Shown: positions 28,611-37,095, numbered from the stretch's first letter. The stretch is 64,000 bases of DNA from Clostridium pasteurianum BC1 (GCF_000389635.1 NC_021182.1:2666001-2730000); one strand, 5' to 3'. A program made the numbers and translations. Notes: a model not told the origin generated them from the letters alone.

Positions 28611-29969
28611 TTATATAGATATAGCGTTAACTCTTTGATTGAAATTCTTATTACTTAAAATAGAAGAGTAAATTTCTTCAATAAGATTTAATCCCCCAGT
28701 ATAACCAATATAAGTTTTATTTACAATTAGTTTATCTAAAATTGGATTACTTATATAAACTACTGGTGCATTTAAATCTTCAGATAACTTATCTTCCCAG
28801 GTGCTTCCTAAAATGAGGGTTTTTCTAGGAATATTTACATCATTTCTTATTATTTTTTCTATAGATCCCCCATCGTTTTCAAAAAATACCTTTCCTTTAT
28901 ATTCCTCATGAATTCCTTCAAATATATTAGTAACATTATCTTTATATTTTTCTGGAACATTATCTATTAAAAAAGCACCCTTAGGAACATATCCTAATTC
29001 ATTAATTAGGAAATTACTCGCACCTATTGCATAAGCAGAATCAGCAATAGTATACAATTCAAAAGGTAATCCTGCCCTTCCTTCAGCTATAAAGTCACCA
29101 ATATCTAAAAAGTATTTATAAAATGAAAATTCCTCTTCCTTTATTACTTGTTCAACCTTATCTTTATCAAGATTTGCAAACTCTCCAACAGTTCTTAAAA
29201 ATTTACTAGTTGCAGCAGCACCAACAGGCAACTCTTGATAATGAAGAAATTTAGTTCCAAATTTTCTTTCAAGAAGTTTTGCCGCCTTTAATCCAACCCA
29301 TGGGTTTAGCACTAAATTAAATTCTGCATTAGGAATATCCTTCCACTCTTCAACACCTTTACTCTCATACCCAAAAAGTATATTTACTTCTAAGCCTATG
29401 GCAGTTAAAATTCTTTTTATTTCCTTTAAATCACCTCTCCAAAATGGATCTTGATTTGGAACAACTGAAAATACATTTACTAAGCCCTTTCTAACCTTTG
29501 GCTTAGCATCTCCTATATATTGTTCAATTATGCTTTTTATGACAAGCTCATGACCTACGTAGTTACTTCCTTTAAAACCTGCTGTTTCTGCATTAATAAC
29601 TGGTTTTCCTTCTCTTTGATATTTACTAGCTATAGATATAACATCATCTCCAACTATATCTGCTGTACATCCTGTCAAAACCACAAATAAATTACCCTTA
29701 AGTACCTTTAATGCACCATCAATTGTTTCATCAAGTTTCTTCTCTCCACCAAAAACTATATCCTTTTCTGATGAATTTGTGCAAGGTATGTGGGTTCCTC
29801 CAAAATCACTTTCCCCTTGATAACCTGCTGATGTTGTTAAAGCCAATGAAACTTTGTTACTGCAGCCAGGTCCACAGTGTAAAACTGGTACTGCTCCTCT
29901 TATTGCAAGAACCGTATGTTGTGATCCTATTGCACAAGTATATCTTGGCTGTTCAATTACGTTACCCAA
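28611..29969 (-). CDS. Nitrogenase component-1-like protein, beta-type (NifK/NifN-like)
   Basis: The 452-residue protein has Cys12 (YTCAIGSQ), Cys36 (CGPGCSNK) and Cys101 (LTGCTADIVGDDV). The spacing resembles the P-cluster Cys of NifK (70, 95, 153), so a bridging Fe-S cluster with the alpha-type partner is likely. The start is a TTG at 29969: GGGAGG lies 8 nt upstream, and it overlaps the previous gene by 8 nt, implying translational coupling. A longer frame to 30062 lacks an RBS. It is shorter than NifK at the N-terminus. The substrate is unknown; no nifH, nifB or nifE is in the window. Confidence 0.82.
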   Translation of the reverse strand: MGNVIEQPRYTCAIGSQHTVLAIRGAVPVLHCGPGCSNKVSLALTTSAGYQGESDFGGTHIPCTNSSEKDIVFGGEKKLDETIDGALKVLKGNLFVVLTGCTADIVGDDVISIASKYQREGKPVINAETAGFKGSNYVGHELVIKSIIEQYIGDAKPKVRKGLVNVFSVVPNQDPFWRGDLKEIKRILTAIGLEVNILFGYESKGVEEWKDIPNAEFNLVLNPWVGLKAAKLLERKFGTKFLHYQELPVGAAATSKFLRTVGEFANLDKDKVEQVIKEEEFSFYKYFLDIGDFIAEGRAGLPFELYTIADSAYAIGASNFLINELGYVPKGAFLIDNVPEKYKDNVTNIFEGIHEEYKGKVFFENDGGSIEKIIRNDVNIPRKTLILGSTWEDKLSEDLNAPVVYISNPILDKLIVNKTYIGYTGGLNLIEEIYSSILSNKNFNQRVNAISI

Positions 29970-31434
29970 GTTTTTTTCCTCCCTTTGCAAATGTAAATGA
30001 GTCTTGTTTTGACCACCAATCCGTATATGGTGACTCAAAATGTTTAGCCAATGTTTCAACATATTTTTGCGTCCTTATTGCCTCATAAACTTTTTCTCCT
30101 AAAGCAACTACTCCATCATAACCTATTATCATGTTTGGATCAGCTAAATGAAAAGCTGGGATACCTAATTTATTAATTACTACTGCAATGCCTGGATGCC
30201 TTGCAAGTACAAAATCAGGTTTAAATTCCTTTAATATATTTGTAAATTGATAAGGCTGCTTATTAGTTACACAATAATTTTCAACATCTCCAATATGCTT
30301 TAACATGTTCCCTACCGTATTAAGTTCTTGATAATCATTATCATAAGCTTGGTCGTGGTGGAAAGCTACCGCTCCTATTACTTCAAGTCCTAAGGAATCA
30401 GCAGCACTTACATAGCTTTGAACAATTGCATCTCCAGCCATAATATATATTTTCTTTCCTTTTAGCTTTGCTCTAAGATCGTCCAATTTGGGCTTAATTT
30501 TCTCATGTTCTTCCTTTATTACTTCTTCAACTCTTTCTTCCTTATTTGTCATTCTCCCTATTTCTCTTAACCATTCATCAGTCCATTTTATTCCTGTTGG
30601 AACAGGTGCCCTAACCTCAGGTACATCAAATTCACTTTCTAAAGCTGCTGCCACATATGAAGCTAGAGTTTCACATATGTTTGCTGTTGCCACTGCATCT
30701 GATATATTCTCAATTTCTTCAATAGTTGAAAATGGGAATAAATATCTTGGTTTTAAATCAAGTTTTCCTAATAAATCATCAAATACGTGAGCTCCCTGAA
30801 AATTAATAATATTTATATAATTAGTCTTTTTACTAGACTTCTTAACTATCTTTCTTAATATTGCATGCCCAGATGCATCAAAGCCAGTTGTCCAAACTTT
30901 AGATTTAAATCCTTCACAATAAACAGGTACAACATTAATACCCGTTTCTTTACTTAAATTATCTGTTAAACTTTCTAAATCTTCTCCAATAATTCCTGAA
31001 GCACAGGAGGCAGTTACAAATACTACCTTTGGATTAAATCTTTCTTTTGCAAGCAGCACAGCTTCTCTTAATTTACCTGATCCACCATATATGGTGTCTT
31101 TTTCTTCAAGATTTGTACTTATAGCTTTAAAATTTCCAGTATCTATTCCTCTCAAGGCAGATCCTCTTCTAATATTATTCTGCGCCGTAGCAAAATCTGA
31201 TGCACAGCCAATTGGTGCATGATTTATAACTACAGATCCAATAATATTTGATACAATTCCAAAAGCACAGGAAGATGAACAAGCTCCACACTGGCTAAAA
31301 CTTCTTTCCTGTGGTTTTATACTACGCTCTAGAGATTTTTCATAAATATCTTGTGCAGAGCCATTATAAGATATAATTGCCCCTAATCTCTTATCTCTTA
31401 TATCTAGTTCTGGTAAATTTAGATTTATTGCCAT
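29962..31434 (-). CDS. Nitrogenase component-1-like protein, alpha-type (NifD-like)
   Basis: The 490-residue protein has Cys49, Cys52, Cys56 (CGACSSSC), Cys77 (APIGCASD) and Cys144 (TASCASGIIGEDLE). These match the P-cluster region, but with two additional Cys at the first position. Cys254 (ANICETLASY) aligns with the FeMo-cofactor ligand Cys275 of NifD. The C-terminal cofactor His (442) is not evident in GIPAFHLADPNMIIGYDG. This looks like a nitrogenase-like reductase of the uncharacterised or methylthio-alkane-reductase-like groups, not a proven nitrogenase. The RBS is AGGTGATTTAA. It is the first gene of a three-gene operon with the beta-type and NifX-like genes. Confidence 0.82.
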   Translation of the reverse strand: MAINLNLPELDIRDKRLGAIISYNGSAQDIYEKSLERSIKPQERSFSQCGACSSSCAFGIVSNIIGSVVINHAPIGCASDFATAQNNIRRGSALRGIDTGNFKAISTNLEEKDTIYGGSGKLREAVLLAKERFNPKVVFVTASCASGIIGEDLESLTDNLSKETGINVVPVYCEGFKSKVWTTGFDASGHAILRKIVKKSSKKTNYINIINFQGAHVFDDLLGKLDLKPRYLFPFSTIEEIENISDAVATANICETLASYVAAALESEFDVPEVRAPVPTGIKWTDEWLREIGRMTNKEERVEEVIKEEHEKIKPKLDDLRAKLKGKKIYIMAGDAIVQSYVSAADSLGLEVIGAVAFHHDQAYDNDYQELNTVGNMLKHIGDVENYCVTNKQPYQFTNILKEFKPDFVLARHPGIAVVINKLGIPAFHLADPNMIIGYDGVVALGEKVYEAIRTQKYVETLAKHFESPYTDWWSKQDSFTFAKGGKKLG

Positions 31435-31510
31435 TTAAATCACCTCTTTATTTTTTGTTAAATATACTATTAATTCCTTTTTATAACTCTCTAATTCAAA
31501 TATTTACATA

Positions 31511-31642
31511 AACAGAGTTCTTGGTATCAGGTGGAGTTTTTATTCCATCTGATGCTTAGAAATCGTTATCCAGGGACGTAGCCACTCTTTACTTCTACTT
31601 TGAAGAAGATAGGAGTATTAGAGTGGGTAGTTATCGGATTAA
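31511..31642 (-). repeat. Structured repeat element R, copy B, in the nitrogenase-like leader
   Basis: On the minus strand the core runs from TTAATCCGATAAC to GTCCCTGGATAA (31642-31566), with an inner CCACTCT/AGAGTGG stem. The tail hairpin follows (CAGATGGA/TCCACCTG) and then ACCAAGAACTCTGTTTAT. It lies 77 bp before the NifD-like start, in the same orientation, so it would be part of the mRNA leader. Confidence 0.72.
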
Positions 31643-31793
31643 ATCAGCTGTAATCCTCAAAGTATTTTGTGAGGTCTCTGCAAAGTAGAATATAATCTCA
31701 TAATTAACACATCCTTTTTTTCTAATATTATTACAGGTTTCTAAATAATATAAAACAATCATGTAATTAATGGTTAAAAATTAAATTACAACC

Positions 31794-31844
31794 AAAAAAA
31801 GAGCACAAAATTCAATAAAGAATATTTGTCCTCCGGTTTTCCAG
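31794..31844 (-). terminator. Attenuator-like terminator in the leader of the nitrogenase-like operon
   Basis: On the minus strand GAGGACAAATATTC-TTTATT-GAATTTTGTGCTC is followed by T7, a good intrinsic terminator. Directly before it a CTGG-AAAA-CCGG hairpin abuts the terminator arm. It lies about 100 nt after a candidate promoter and 360 nt before the first codon, so it could be a conditional (riboswitch-like) terminator. No known riboswitch class is recognised. Confidence 0.6.
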
Positions 31845-31941
31845 TTAGAAAATAATTATTTCTATATTTTTGAAGTAATAACACTATGTAGCAAGCTGTT
31901 AATTTATATCCACGTTTACATATATGTTTTATATGATTTTC

Positions 31942-31970
31942 AGTTTATCTTATTACTTATCTATTGTCAA
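31942..31970 (-). promoter_or_regulatory. Candidate promoter of the nitrogenase-like operon
   Basis: A perfect -35 TTGACA (31970-31965) is followed after 17 bp by TAAACT (31947-31942), a 4/6 match to the -10. It reads toward the nitrogenase-like genes through the attenuator-like hairpin. A weaker alternative -10 is GATAAA. Confidence 0.5.
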
Positions 31971-32177
31971 TAGTTTTTTAATTTTATTGCATTACCAGAA
32001 ACAGTATTTTTATTACTTTTAAACTTGCCAATATTATATATAGTATATGTAATCATTTACATTATTTTTAATTACAGCATAGGATAAATTTCTATTTTAC
32101 TTCAATTCACCCTTAATTTCCCAACCAGGATAACATATATACACATCTTCCAGCTGCAATATCATTTCAGCTATCTT

Positions 32178-32350
32178 CGTTTGAGCTTTTCCCGAAAAAG
32201 AGGACACTTCAGAGTTAGGGATTATCTTTAAATCGCAATATTACTATTGTTTTCATCTTATAGAAATTTCAATTAAGTTTTACTAAGATGCTATCAAAAT
32301 TTTATATTTATCTCTAAATTGAGATGGTGTCATATACTCTAATGCTTGAT
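32178..32350 (-). mobile_element. IS3-family remnant 1 (3' end only)
   Basis: From CGTTTGAGCTTTTCCCG (32178) to the codons for NQALEYMTPSQFRDKYKI (about 32350), the sequence matches a second remnant at 55823-56160. Only the last 20-odd transposase codons and the IS end remain. The shared outer boundary marks the true IS end. Confidence 0.75.
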
Positions 32351-32687
32351 TTTTCCTTAATAACAATTTCTCTCTGTAAATTTCATTCATAAATTCAAAA
32401 AATAACCTATCTGTTCTAATAATCGAATATAGAACAAGTATCTTTGATGTTTCTATATTACCTTCTGATATTTTATATATTATGTATTCATCTAAGTCTT
32501 TTAGTCTTACAGCAATTATTGATGCAACTTCCTTCTTTCTGGCTTCACTTTCAAGCTGAAAGATATTATCTTCTATTGATTTCATCTTTATATCATCAAT
32601 ACTAAGTCCTTGTTTTACAAGGCTTGCATCCTTTTTTGTTTCTTTATATAAGTATGGTCTGAACTTAATAATAGATTTATATTCCAT
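32283..32687 (-). pseudogene. BrxA-like (DUF1819) N-terminal fragment fused to an IS3 transposase tail
   Basis: Residues 1-112 resemble BrxA of BREX phage-defence systems: KFRPYLYKETKKDASLVKQG, SIEDNIFQLESEARKK and the hallmark IRTDRLFFEFMNEIYREK. The last 22 residues (NQALEYMTPSQFRDKYKI plus four) are the C-terminus of an IS3 OrfB. The start is normal (GGAGGAATC before ATG). brxA is usually the first gene of the BREX operon, so this looks like the 5' stub of a lost system cut by an IS insertion and deletion. The chimera is unlikely to be functional. Confidence 0.65.
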
Positions 32688-32840
32688 AGTTTTGATTCCT
32701 CCGTGGTCCAGTTTTATAATGATTATTATGCCCTATATAAAAAGTAAGTTACTACTAATTAACCTGCATTAGTAACACAAATTCCCTCATATAAATATGC
32801 TATTATAAAGGTCTTTATTTAACATTTTGGAGGTCAGAAT

Positions 32841-33821
32841 ATGAATTACGAAATAAAGGATTGTATTGATGCTGGAACAGAATATTGCCCATGTCATCTT
32901 GCTGAAACCGGTGATTGCCTACTTTGTTCCCATCTTCAAGGGAAAAATTTTTGTGATTGTACGAACTGGAAAGGAGTTTGTATATATCAGGAATATGCCT
33001 GGAATGGAAACCATGCAAAAAACTTAAGGAAAGTATCACTATGCAAAATACTGAAAAAAGAGTTATTAGATACAAATGTTATTTGCTTTACTATAATTGC
33101 GAAGCATAAGCTTGTTCAAGAACTGTCACATCCTGGTAGTTTTATTTTTGTAAGAAATCCTAAAAGCAGCGGATATTTTGATGCTCCAATTTCAATAATG
33201 GATACAGATGTAAATGAAAATATTATAAAAATAGTAATTGAAACAAAAGGCATAAAAACTAAAACCATTGATGAACTTAAAGAGAATGACAACATAGCTA
33301 TAAGAGGACCATATTGGAATGGTATCCTTGGTTTAAAAAATATATATCAAAGTAAGGATGGTACCTCTTTAATAATTGCCAGAGGTATTGGAATGGCACC
33401 CATGGTACCTGTAATGAAAAAATTATATGGAAACGGCAATGAAATTATTGCCGTGGTTGATAAAGGTAATTTCAAAGATATTTTAATTAAAGAATATCTT
33501 GATTTATGCAATGCTAAATTAATTCAGTGTAATATTTTAAACACCGATGGTACCCTTTCTGATGAACTAAAAAGTATTATAAATAAATATGAAAAAGATA
33601 TAAATATTATATATTGTTCCGGTCCAGATATATTTATAAGTAACCTTCTAGAAGCAACTAGCGATGATACTAAAATAGCCTGCTGTAATAATGCAAGAAT
33701 GTGCTGTGGTGAAGGCATATGCGGTACCTGCAGTACCCGATATGATGATGATATAGTAAAAAGATTGTGCAAATTACAAATTGATCCCAAATATATATTT
33801 AAAGGCAGAAGGTCATTATAG
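32841..33821 (+). CDS. PyrK-like FAD/NAD(P)-binding electron-transfer protein with two Cys clusters
   Basis: The 326-residue protein has a Cys-rich N-terminus (about 10 Cys in the first 50 residues, such as YCPCHLAETGDCLLCSH) that could hold an Fe-S cluster. A ferredoxin-reductase module has the FAD region near SHPGSFIFVRN and an NAD-binding ARGIGMAPM. A C-terminal PyrK-type [2Fe-2S] motif, CCGEGICGTCS, ends it. It should pass electrons between NAD(P)H and a partner. GGAGGTC precedes the ATG. The partner is very likely the flavoprotein encoded 40 bp downstream. Confidence 0.82.
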   Translation: MNYEIKDCIDAGTEYCPCHLAETGDCLLCSHLQGKNFCDCTNWKGVCIYQEYAWNGNHAKNLRKVSLCKILKKELLDTNVICFTIIAKHKLVQELSHPGSFIFVRNPKSSGYFDAPISIMDTDVNENIIKIVIETKGIKTKTIDELKENDNIAIRGPYWNGILGLKNIYQSKDGTSLIIARGIGMAPMVPVMKKLYGNGNEIIAVVDKGNFKDILIKEYLDLCNAKLIQCNILNTDGTLSDELKSIINKYEKDINIIYCSGPDIFISNLLEATSDDTKIACCNNARMCCGEGICGTCSTRYDDDIVKRLCKLQIDPKYIFKGRRSL

Positions 33822-33860
33822 TTAAGATTTCAATGAATTTATTGAGGAGGATTATTTTAT

Positions 33861-35138
33861 ATGAAAGTTATAATTATTGGAGGCGGCTGGTCTGGCTGCG
33901 CAGCAGCTATTACTGCTAAAAAAGCTGGCGCAGAGGTTGAAATCTATGAAAAAACTGATTTGCTATTAGGACTTGGAAATGTTGGTGGCATAATGAGAAA
34001 TAATGGAAGATATACTGCCGCAGAGGAACTACTTGCTCTAGGTGCAGGGGATTTAATAAACATAACAGATAAAAATACAAGACATAGAAATATTGATTTT
34101 CCAGGACATAAACATGCCTGGCTTTATGATGTAAATAAAATTGAGCCATCAGTTCGTAATTATTTAAAAGATCTAGATATATCAATAAATTTAATAAAAA
34201 GAGTAATAGACGTAAAAAAAATTGACAATAAAATAGAAGGAATTTATCTTTCAGATGGCACTTATATAACTGGAGATGTATTCATAGAAGCCACTGGTTC
34301 AACTGGCCCCATGGGCAACTGCTTGAAATACGGTAACGGATGCTCCATGTGTATACTCAGGTGTCCCGCCTTTGGACCAAGAGTAAGCATAAGTAGCAGA
34401 GCAGGTGTTGATGATTTGCAAGGTCAAAGAGAAGATGGAAATCTTGGTGCCTTTAGTGGCTCCTGTAAGCTTGCTAAAGAATCACTGAGTCCTGACATAG
34501 TTGAAGAATTGGATGAAAAAGGTGTAGTTATACTAAAAATTCCTTATGAAGATGTAAACTTAGATAAGCTTAAAATAAAAGTTTGCCAGCAGTATGCTCT
34601 AAAGGAATTTGCTGAGAATGTGATACTTTTGGATACTGGTCATGCAAAACTCATGACAACTTTCTACCCCTTAGAAAAGCTCAGAAAGATACCTGGTCTT
34701 GAAGGCGTTAAATTTATAGATCCCTATGCAGGTGGTAAAGGAAATTCTATTCGTTATTTATCTGTTGCACCTCGAAATGATGATATGAAGGTAAAAGGTA
34801 TTGATAATCTGTTTTGTGGTGGAGAAAAAAGCGGCTTATTCGTTGGACATACGGAAGCTATATTAACAGGTTCTCTGGCCGGCCACAATGCTGTAAGAAG
34901 TGCTCTTGGAATTCCATCTTTGATTTTGCCAAGAGATTTAGCTACAGGAGATCTCTTAGCTTTTGCAAATTACAAAATGCTGGAAAAAGACGGAAGAAGA
35001 AAGCGTTACACCTTTGCTGGTTCTGAATACTTTAAAAGAATGATCGAGTTAGGTTTATACACCACAGATAGAGATGAAATAAAACGAAAGGTTGAAAAAT
35101 TAAATCTTACTAATATATTTAATCAGAAACTAGTTTAG
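33861..35138 (+). CDS. FAD-dependent oxidoreductase (GidA/TrmFO-like fold) with CxxCxxxC motif
   Basis: The 425-residue protein has an FAD Rossmann motif IIGGGWSGCAAA, a GNVGGIMRNNGRY loop, and CSMCILRCPAFGPR, which may bind a cluster or act as a redox disulfide. The C-terminal LFCGGEKSG...GHTEAILTGSLAGHNA matches the FAD-binding end of MnmG/TrmFO-like proteins. No tRNA-binding tail is seen, so tRNA modification is doubtful. GAGGAGG precedes the ATG. It forms a two-gene operon with the PyrK-like protein, and together they may be a soluble NAD(P)H-linked oxidoreductase of unknown substrate. Confidence 0.8.
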   Translation: MKVIIIGGGWSGCAAAITAKKAGAEVEIYEKTDLLLGLGNVGGIMRNNGRYTAAEELLALGAGDLINITDKNTRHRNIDFPGHKHAWLYDVNKIEPSVRNYLKDLDISINLIKRVIDVKKIDNKIEGIYLSDGTYITGDVFIEATGSTGPMGNCLKYGNGCSMCILRCPAFGPRVSISSRAGVDDLQGQREDGNLGAFSGSCKLAKESLSPDIVEELDEKGVVILKIPYEDVNLDKLKIKVCQQYALKEFAENVILLDTGHAKLMTTFYPLEKLRKIPGLEGVKFIDPYAGGKGNSIRYLSVAPRNDDMKVKGIDNLFCGGEKSGLFVGHTEAILTGSLAGHNAVRSALGIPSLILPRDLATGDLLAFANYKMLEKDGRRKRYTFAGSEYFKRMIELGLYTTDRDEIKRKVEKLNLTNIFNQKLV

Positions 35139-35228
35139 AAAAATTTTTAATATGAAAATATAGGAGTCTGTCAATAATTTTGTGTATCTCAACAAAAAAT
35201 TTTTCCAATATGAATATATGTTTTATTT

Positions 35229-35267
35229 TAAGAGGATGATTTTGTAGATTATCCTCTTAATTTTTAC
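35229..35267 (+). terminator. Terminator after the oxidoreductase pair
   Basis: TTAAGAGGAT (from 35228) pairs with ATCCTCTTAA (to 35260), followed by TTTTT. Confidence 0.7.
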
Positions 35268-35307
35268 ATTGAATTTAGTAGACAAACACTATTACTATTA
35301 TTCACCA

Positions 35308-35511
35308 TTATTTCAATAACAACATAAAACTTACTACATCTGTGAAATTGACTAGGCAATGTACTAATATAGCTAATTTTAATGAATCCTTTTTATATAC
35401 ACAATAATACAATGGTAACATTCCTAGAATTCTTGCTATAATAAGCCAAGGTGACCAAAAATGATAAACTGAAAATAATATTACATTTAATAAAACACTG
35501 TATTTTCCCAT
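35308..35511 (-). pseudogene. CPBP (CAAX-type) intramembrane protease, C-terminal fragment
   Basis: About 67 residues match the end of CPBP-family membrane proteases: SVLLNVILFSVYHFWSPW with the conserved His, then ILVHCLVNFTDVVSFM with the second His. The catalytic EExxxR helix is missing, and a stop lies shortly upstream in frame. This is a truncated remnant. Confidence 0.7.
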
Positions 35512-35571
35512 CCATCTGGATTTCTTTCTATATTAATATAGTCTGGTCTAAAAATTATTTTAGTACTTAAC

Positions 35572-36204
35572 CTAAGAATTTTTATAATATACTTTTCGAA
35601 GAATCAAAATATATTCTTTTAATTGATCATAAGCTTGAGGAATTTGGTTATAGCCATTATCCTCAAGTGATTTATATAGTGAAATATATTTTTCCAAAAT
35701 TCCGTTCATAGACATAATTATTAATTCTATGGCCTTTTGCTTATCGATATCATCCCTGAACAATGTATAGTCAATATCCTCCACAGTTAGCTTATATCCT
35801 TCAGCATATAATTTATTATATCTAATCTCAATATCAGCTTTTAATTCTTCCGGAATATTTATAAATGCAGTTGCAAAGAACTGATAAGCTATTGGTTGTT
35901 CCATTGCAATAGAAAGTTTTAATTCAGCCCATTCTAAAATACGTTTAAGAATGTCAGGATTATTTATCTTCATCTTTTTCAGCATTAAATTTACATAGAA
36001 ATTAATTGCATAATCCAAAATATATAGGTAAAGCTTCTTCTTGCTATCGAAATAGTTAAATAGGGAGCCTTTTGAGATGCCTGCATTTAAAACGATATTA
36101 TTAGTAGAGGCATTAACATAGCCATTTTTACTAAATTCTTTTATGCAGGCATCAATTATTTTCTTCTTCTTTTCTTCTGGAAGTTTTTCAAAATTAGTAC
36201 ACAA
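35572..36204 (-). CDS. TetR/AcrR-family transcriptional repressor
   Basis: The 210-residue protein has the TetR helix-turn-helix at residues 14-60 (IIDACIKEFSKNGYVNASTN, then AGISKGSLFNYFDSKKKLY). The C-terminal ligand domain is diverged. It lies 37 bp downstream of an alpha/beta hydrolase gene on the same strand, so it is co-transcribed and likely represses the promoter upstream of that gene, where two similar dyads flank the -10/-35. Confidence 0.92.
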   Translation of the reverse strand: MCTNFEKLPEEKKKKIIDACIKEFSKNGYVNASTNNIVLNAGISKGSLFNYFDSKKKLYLYILDYAINFYVNLMLKKMKINNPDILKRILEWAELKLSIAMEQPIAYQFFATAFINIPEELKADIEIRYNKLYAEGYKLTVEDIDYTLFRDDIDKQKAIELIIMSMNGILEKYISLYKSLEDNGYNQIPQAYDQLKEYILILRKVYYKNS

Positions 36205-36241
36205 TTACTTCACCTCATATTATTTGTTTAGTAGCATTTAG

Positions 36242-37024
36242 TTATGAAAATTCATGAATTTCTAATGGTAAAGGCTGTTTATTGATCCATGCAGACAGCA
36301 CCTCATTGAATAGTTTTGGATTTGAAAGTGAAGCACCATGCTTTACATCAGGCATAATATATCCTTTGCAGTTTGGATTTGATTTCACCAAGGCAATTAA
36401 GGATTTTTTCATGATACTTGGCTCCTTAGAACCTATAAGAACTAAGGAAGGTACAGTCATTTCTTTAAAAGTATCAGGTAATTTATAATTAAAATATCCA
36501 ATCATAAAAGTTGAAAGTGTTTTTGCAGTAAGAGACTTAGTATCCTGATAGTATGTTTCAAAAGAGCTATCACTAATATACATATCTTTAGCTTGAAACC
36601 TAGCAAATTTTCTGTTGTGGGCAAGAGGTATTGACCACTTTACCATTAATGGTATCATGGAATTTAATAGTTTAAAAGATCTGACAATACCACTGTTTAT
36701 CAGAGTACGCTCAACTAAATCCGGTCTTATGCTAAGAATATCCACAACTATTTGTGCCCCCAGTGATAAACCTACAAGAATAACTTTTTTCCCCTTTGCT
36801 TTTGTTTCAATAATTTCAATAATTTTTTCGGTACAATCCCTGGTTGATATGTACTCTTCACGCTTGCTATTTCCATGACCAGGCAAATCAGGAGTTAGAC
36901 AGTAATATTGATTTTTAAAAAATTCAACTTGATTATCCCACATCCAACTGCTCAATCCTCCTCCATGAATGAAAACTATAGGTTTTCCTGATTTATTACC
37001 GGTTTCACCACAAAATAAAGTCAT
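36242..37024 (-). CDS. Alpha/beta-fold hydrolase
   Basis: The 260-residue protein has an oxyanion strand FIHGGGLSSWMWDNQ, the nucleophile elbow VGLSLGAQ (Ser), an acid region near SLVLIGSKEP and the catalytic His in MPDVKHGASLSNP. It is cytoplasmic (no signal peptide). The substrate is unknown. First gene of a two-gene operon with the TetR repressor, suggesting that an ester-like or toxic compound is the inducer. Confidence 0.9.
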   Translation of the reverse strand: MTLFCGETGNKSGKPIVFIHGGGLSSWMWDNQVEFFKNQYYCLTPDLPGHGNSKREEYISTRDCTEKIIEIIETKAKGKKVILVGLSLGAQIVVDILSIRPDLVERTLINSGIVRSFKLLNSMIPLMVKWSIPLAHNRKFARFQAKDMYISDSSFETYYQDTKSLTAKTLSTFMIGYFNYKLPDTFKEMTVPSLVLIGSKEPSIMKKSLIALVKSNPNCKGYIMPDVKHGASLSNPKLFNEVLSAWINKQPLPLEIHEFS

Positions 37025-37037
37025 TATAAAACGCCCC

Positions 37038-37095
37038 TTTTGACCATGCAGTCATTTATGAGTATATTATAATATTTTAGTTACCGTATGGTCAA
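37038..37095 (-). promoter_or_regulatory. Promoter of the hydrolase-tetR operon with two operator-like dyads
   Basis: -35 TTGACC (37095-37090), 18-bp spacer and -10 TATAAT (37071-37066) read leftward. TTGACCATACGGTAA overlaps the -35, and a related inverted copy, TTGACCATGCAGTCA, lies at 37040-37054 between the -10 and the start codon. The arrangement suits autorepression by the TetR protein. Confidence 0.7.

Larger units (their letters stand above)
31643..32282. other. Intergenic stretch with leader elements and an IS3 right end
   Basis: Contents are the candidate promoter and attenuator described separately, and from 32178 on the non-coding right end of an IS3-type remnant. The rest is AT-rich with no supported gene. 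Confidence 0.5.

Noticed and set aside
29970-30062. 31-residue N-terminal extension of the beta-type subunit
   Set aside because: No SD at the upstream ATG, it overlaps the alpha-type gene by 100 bp, and GGGAGG sits at the right distance from the TTG at 29969.
27963-31434. Calling the operon a true nitrogenase (nifDK)
   Set aside because: The His442 equivalent is not evident, nifH/nifB/nifEN are absent from the window and the first Cys motif is atypical.
31794-31940. Known riboswitch (SAM, cobalamin, Moco, c-di-GMP) upstream of the nitrogenase-like operon
   Set aside because: None of the conserved core motifs of these classes is present; only an attenuator-like layout can be supported.
32815-33790. 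Minus-strand frames opposite the PyrK-like gene
   Set aside because: Cys/His-rich shadow frames without SD, fully inside a clear coding gene on the plus strand.
33861-35138. MnmG/TrmFO tRNA-modification function
   Set aside because: Only the FAD-binding fold is shared; tRNA-binding C-terminal parts are absent and the partner is an electron-transfer protein.
35161-35186. IS256-type terminal repeat (GTCTGTCAATAATTTTGTGT)
   Set aside because: Resembles such ends, but no transposase and no mate were found; too little to call a feature.
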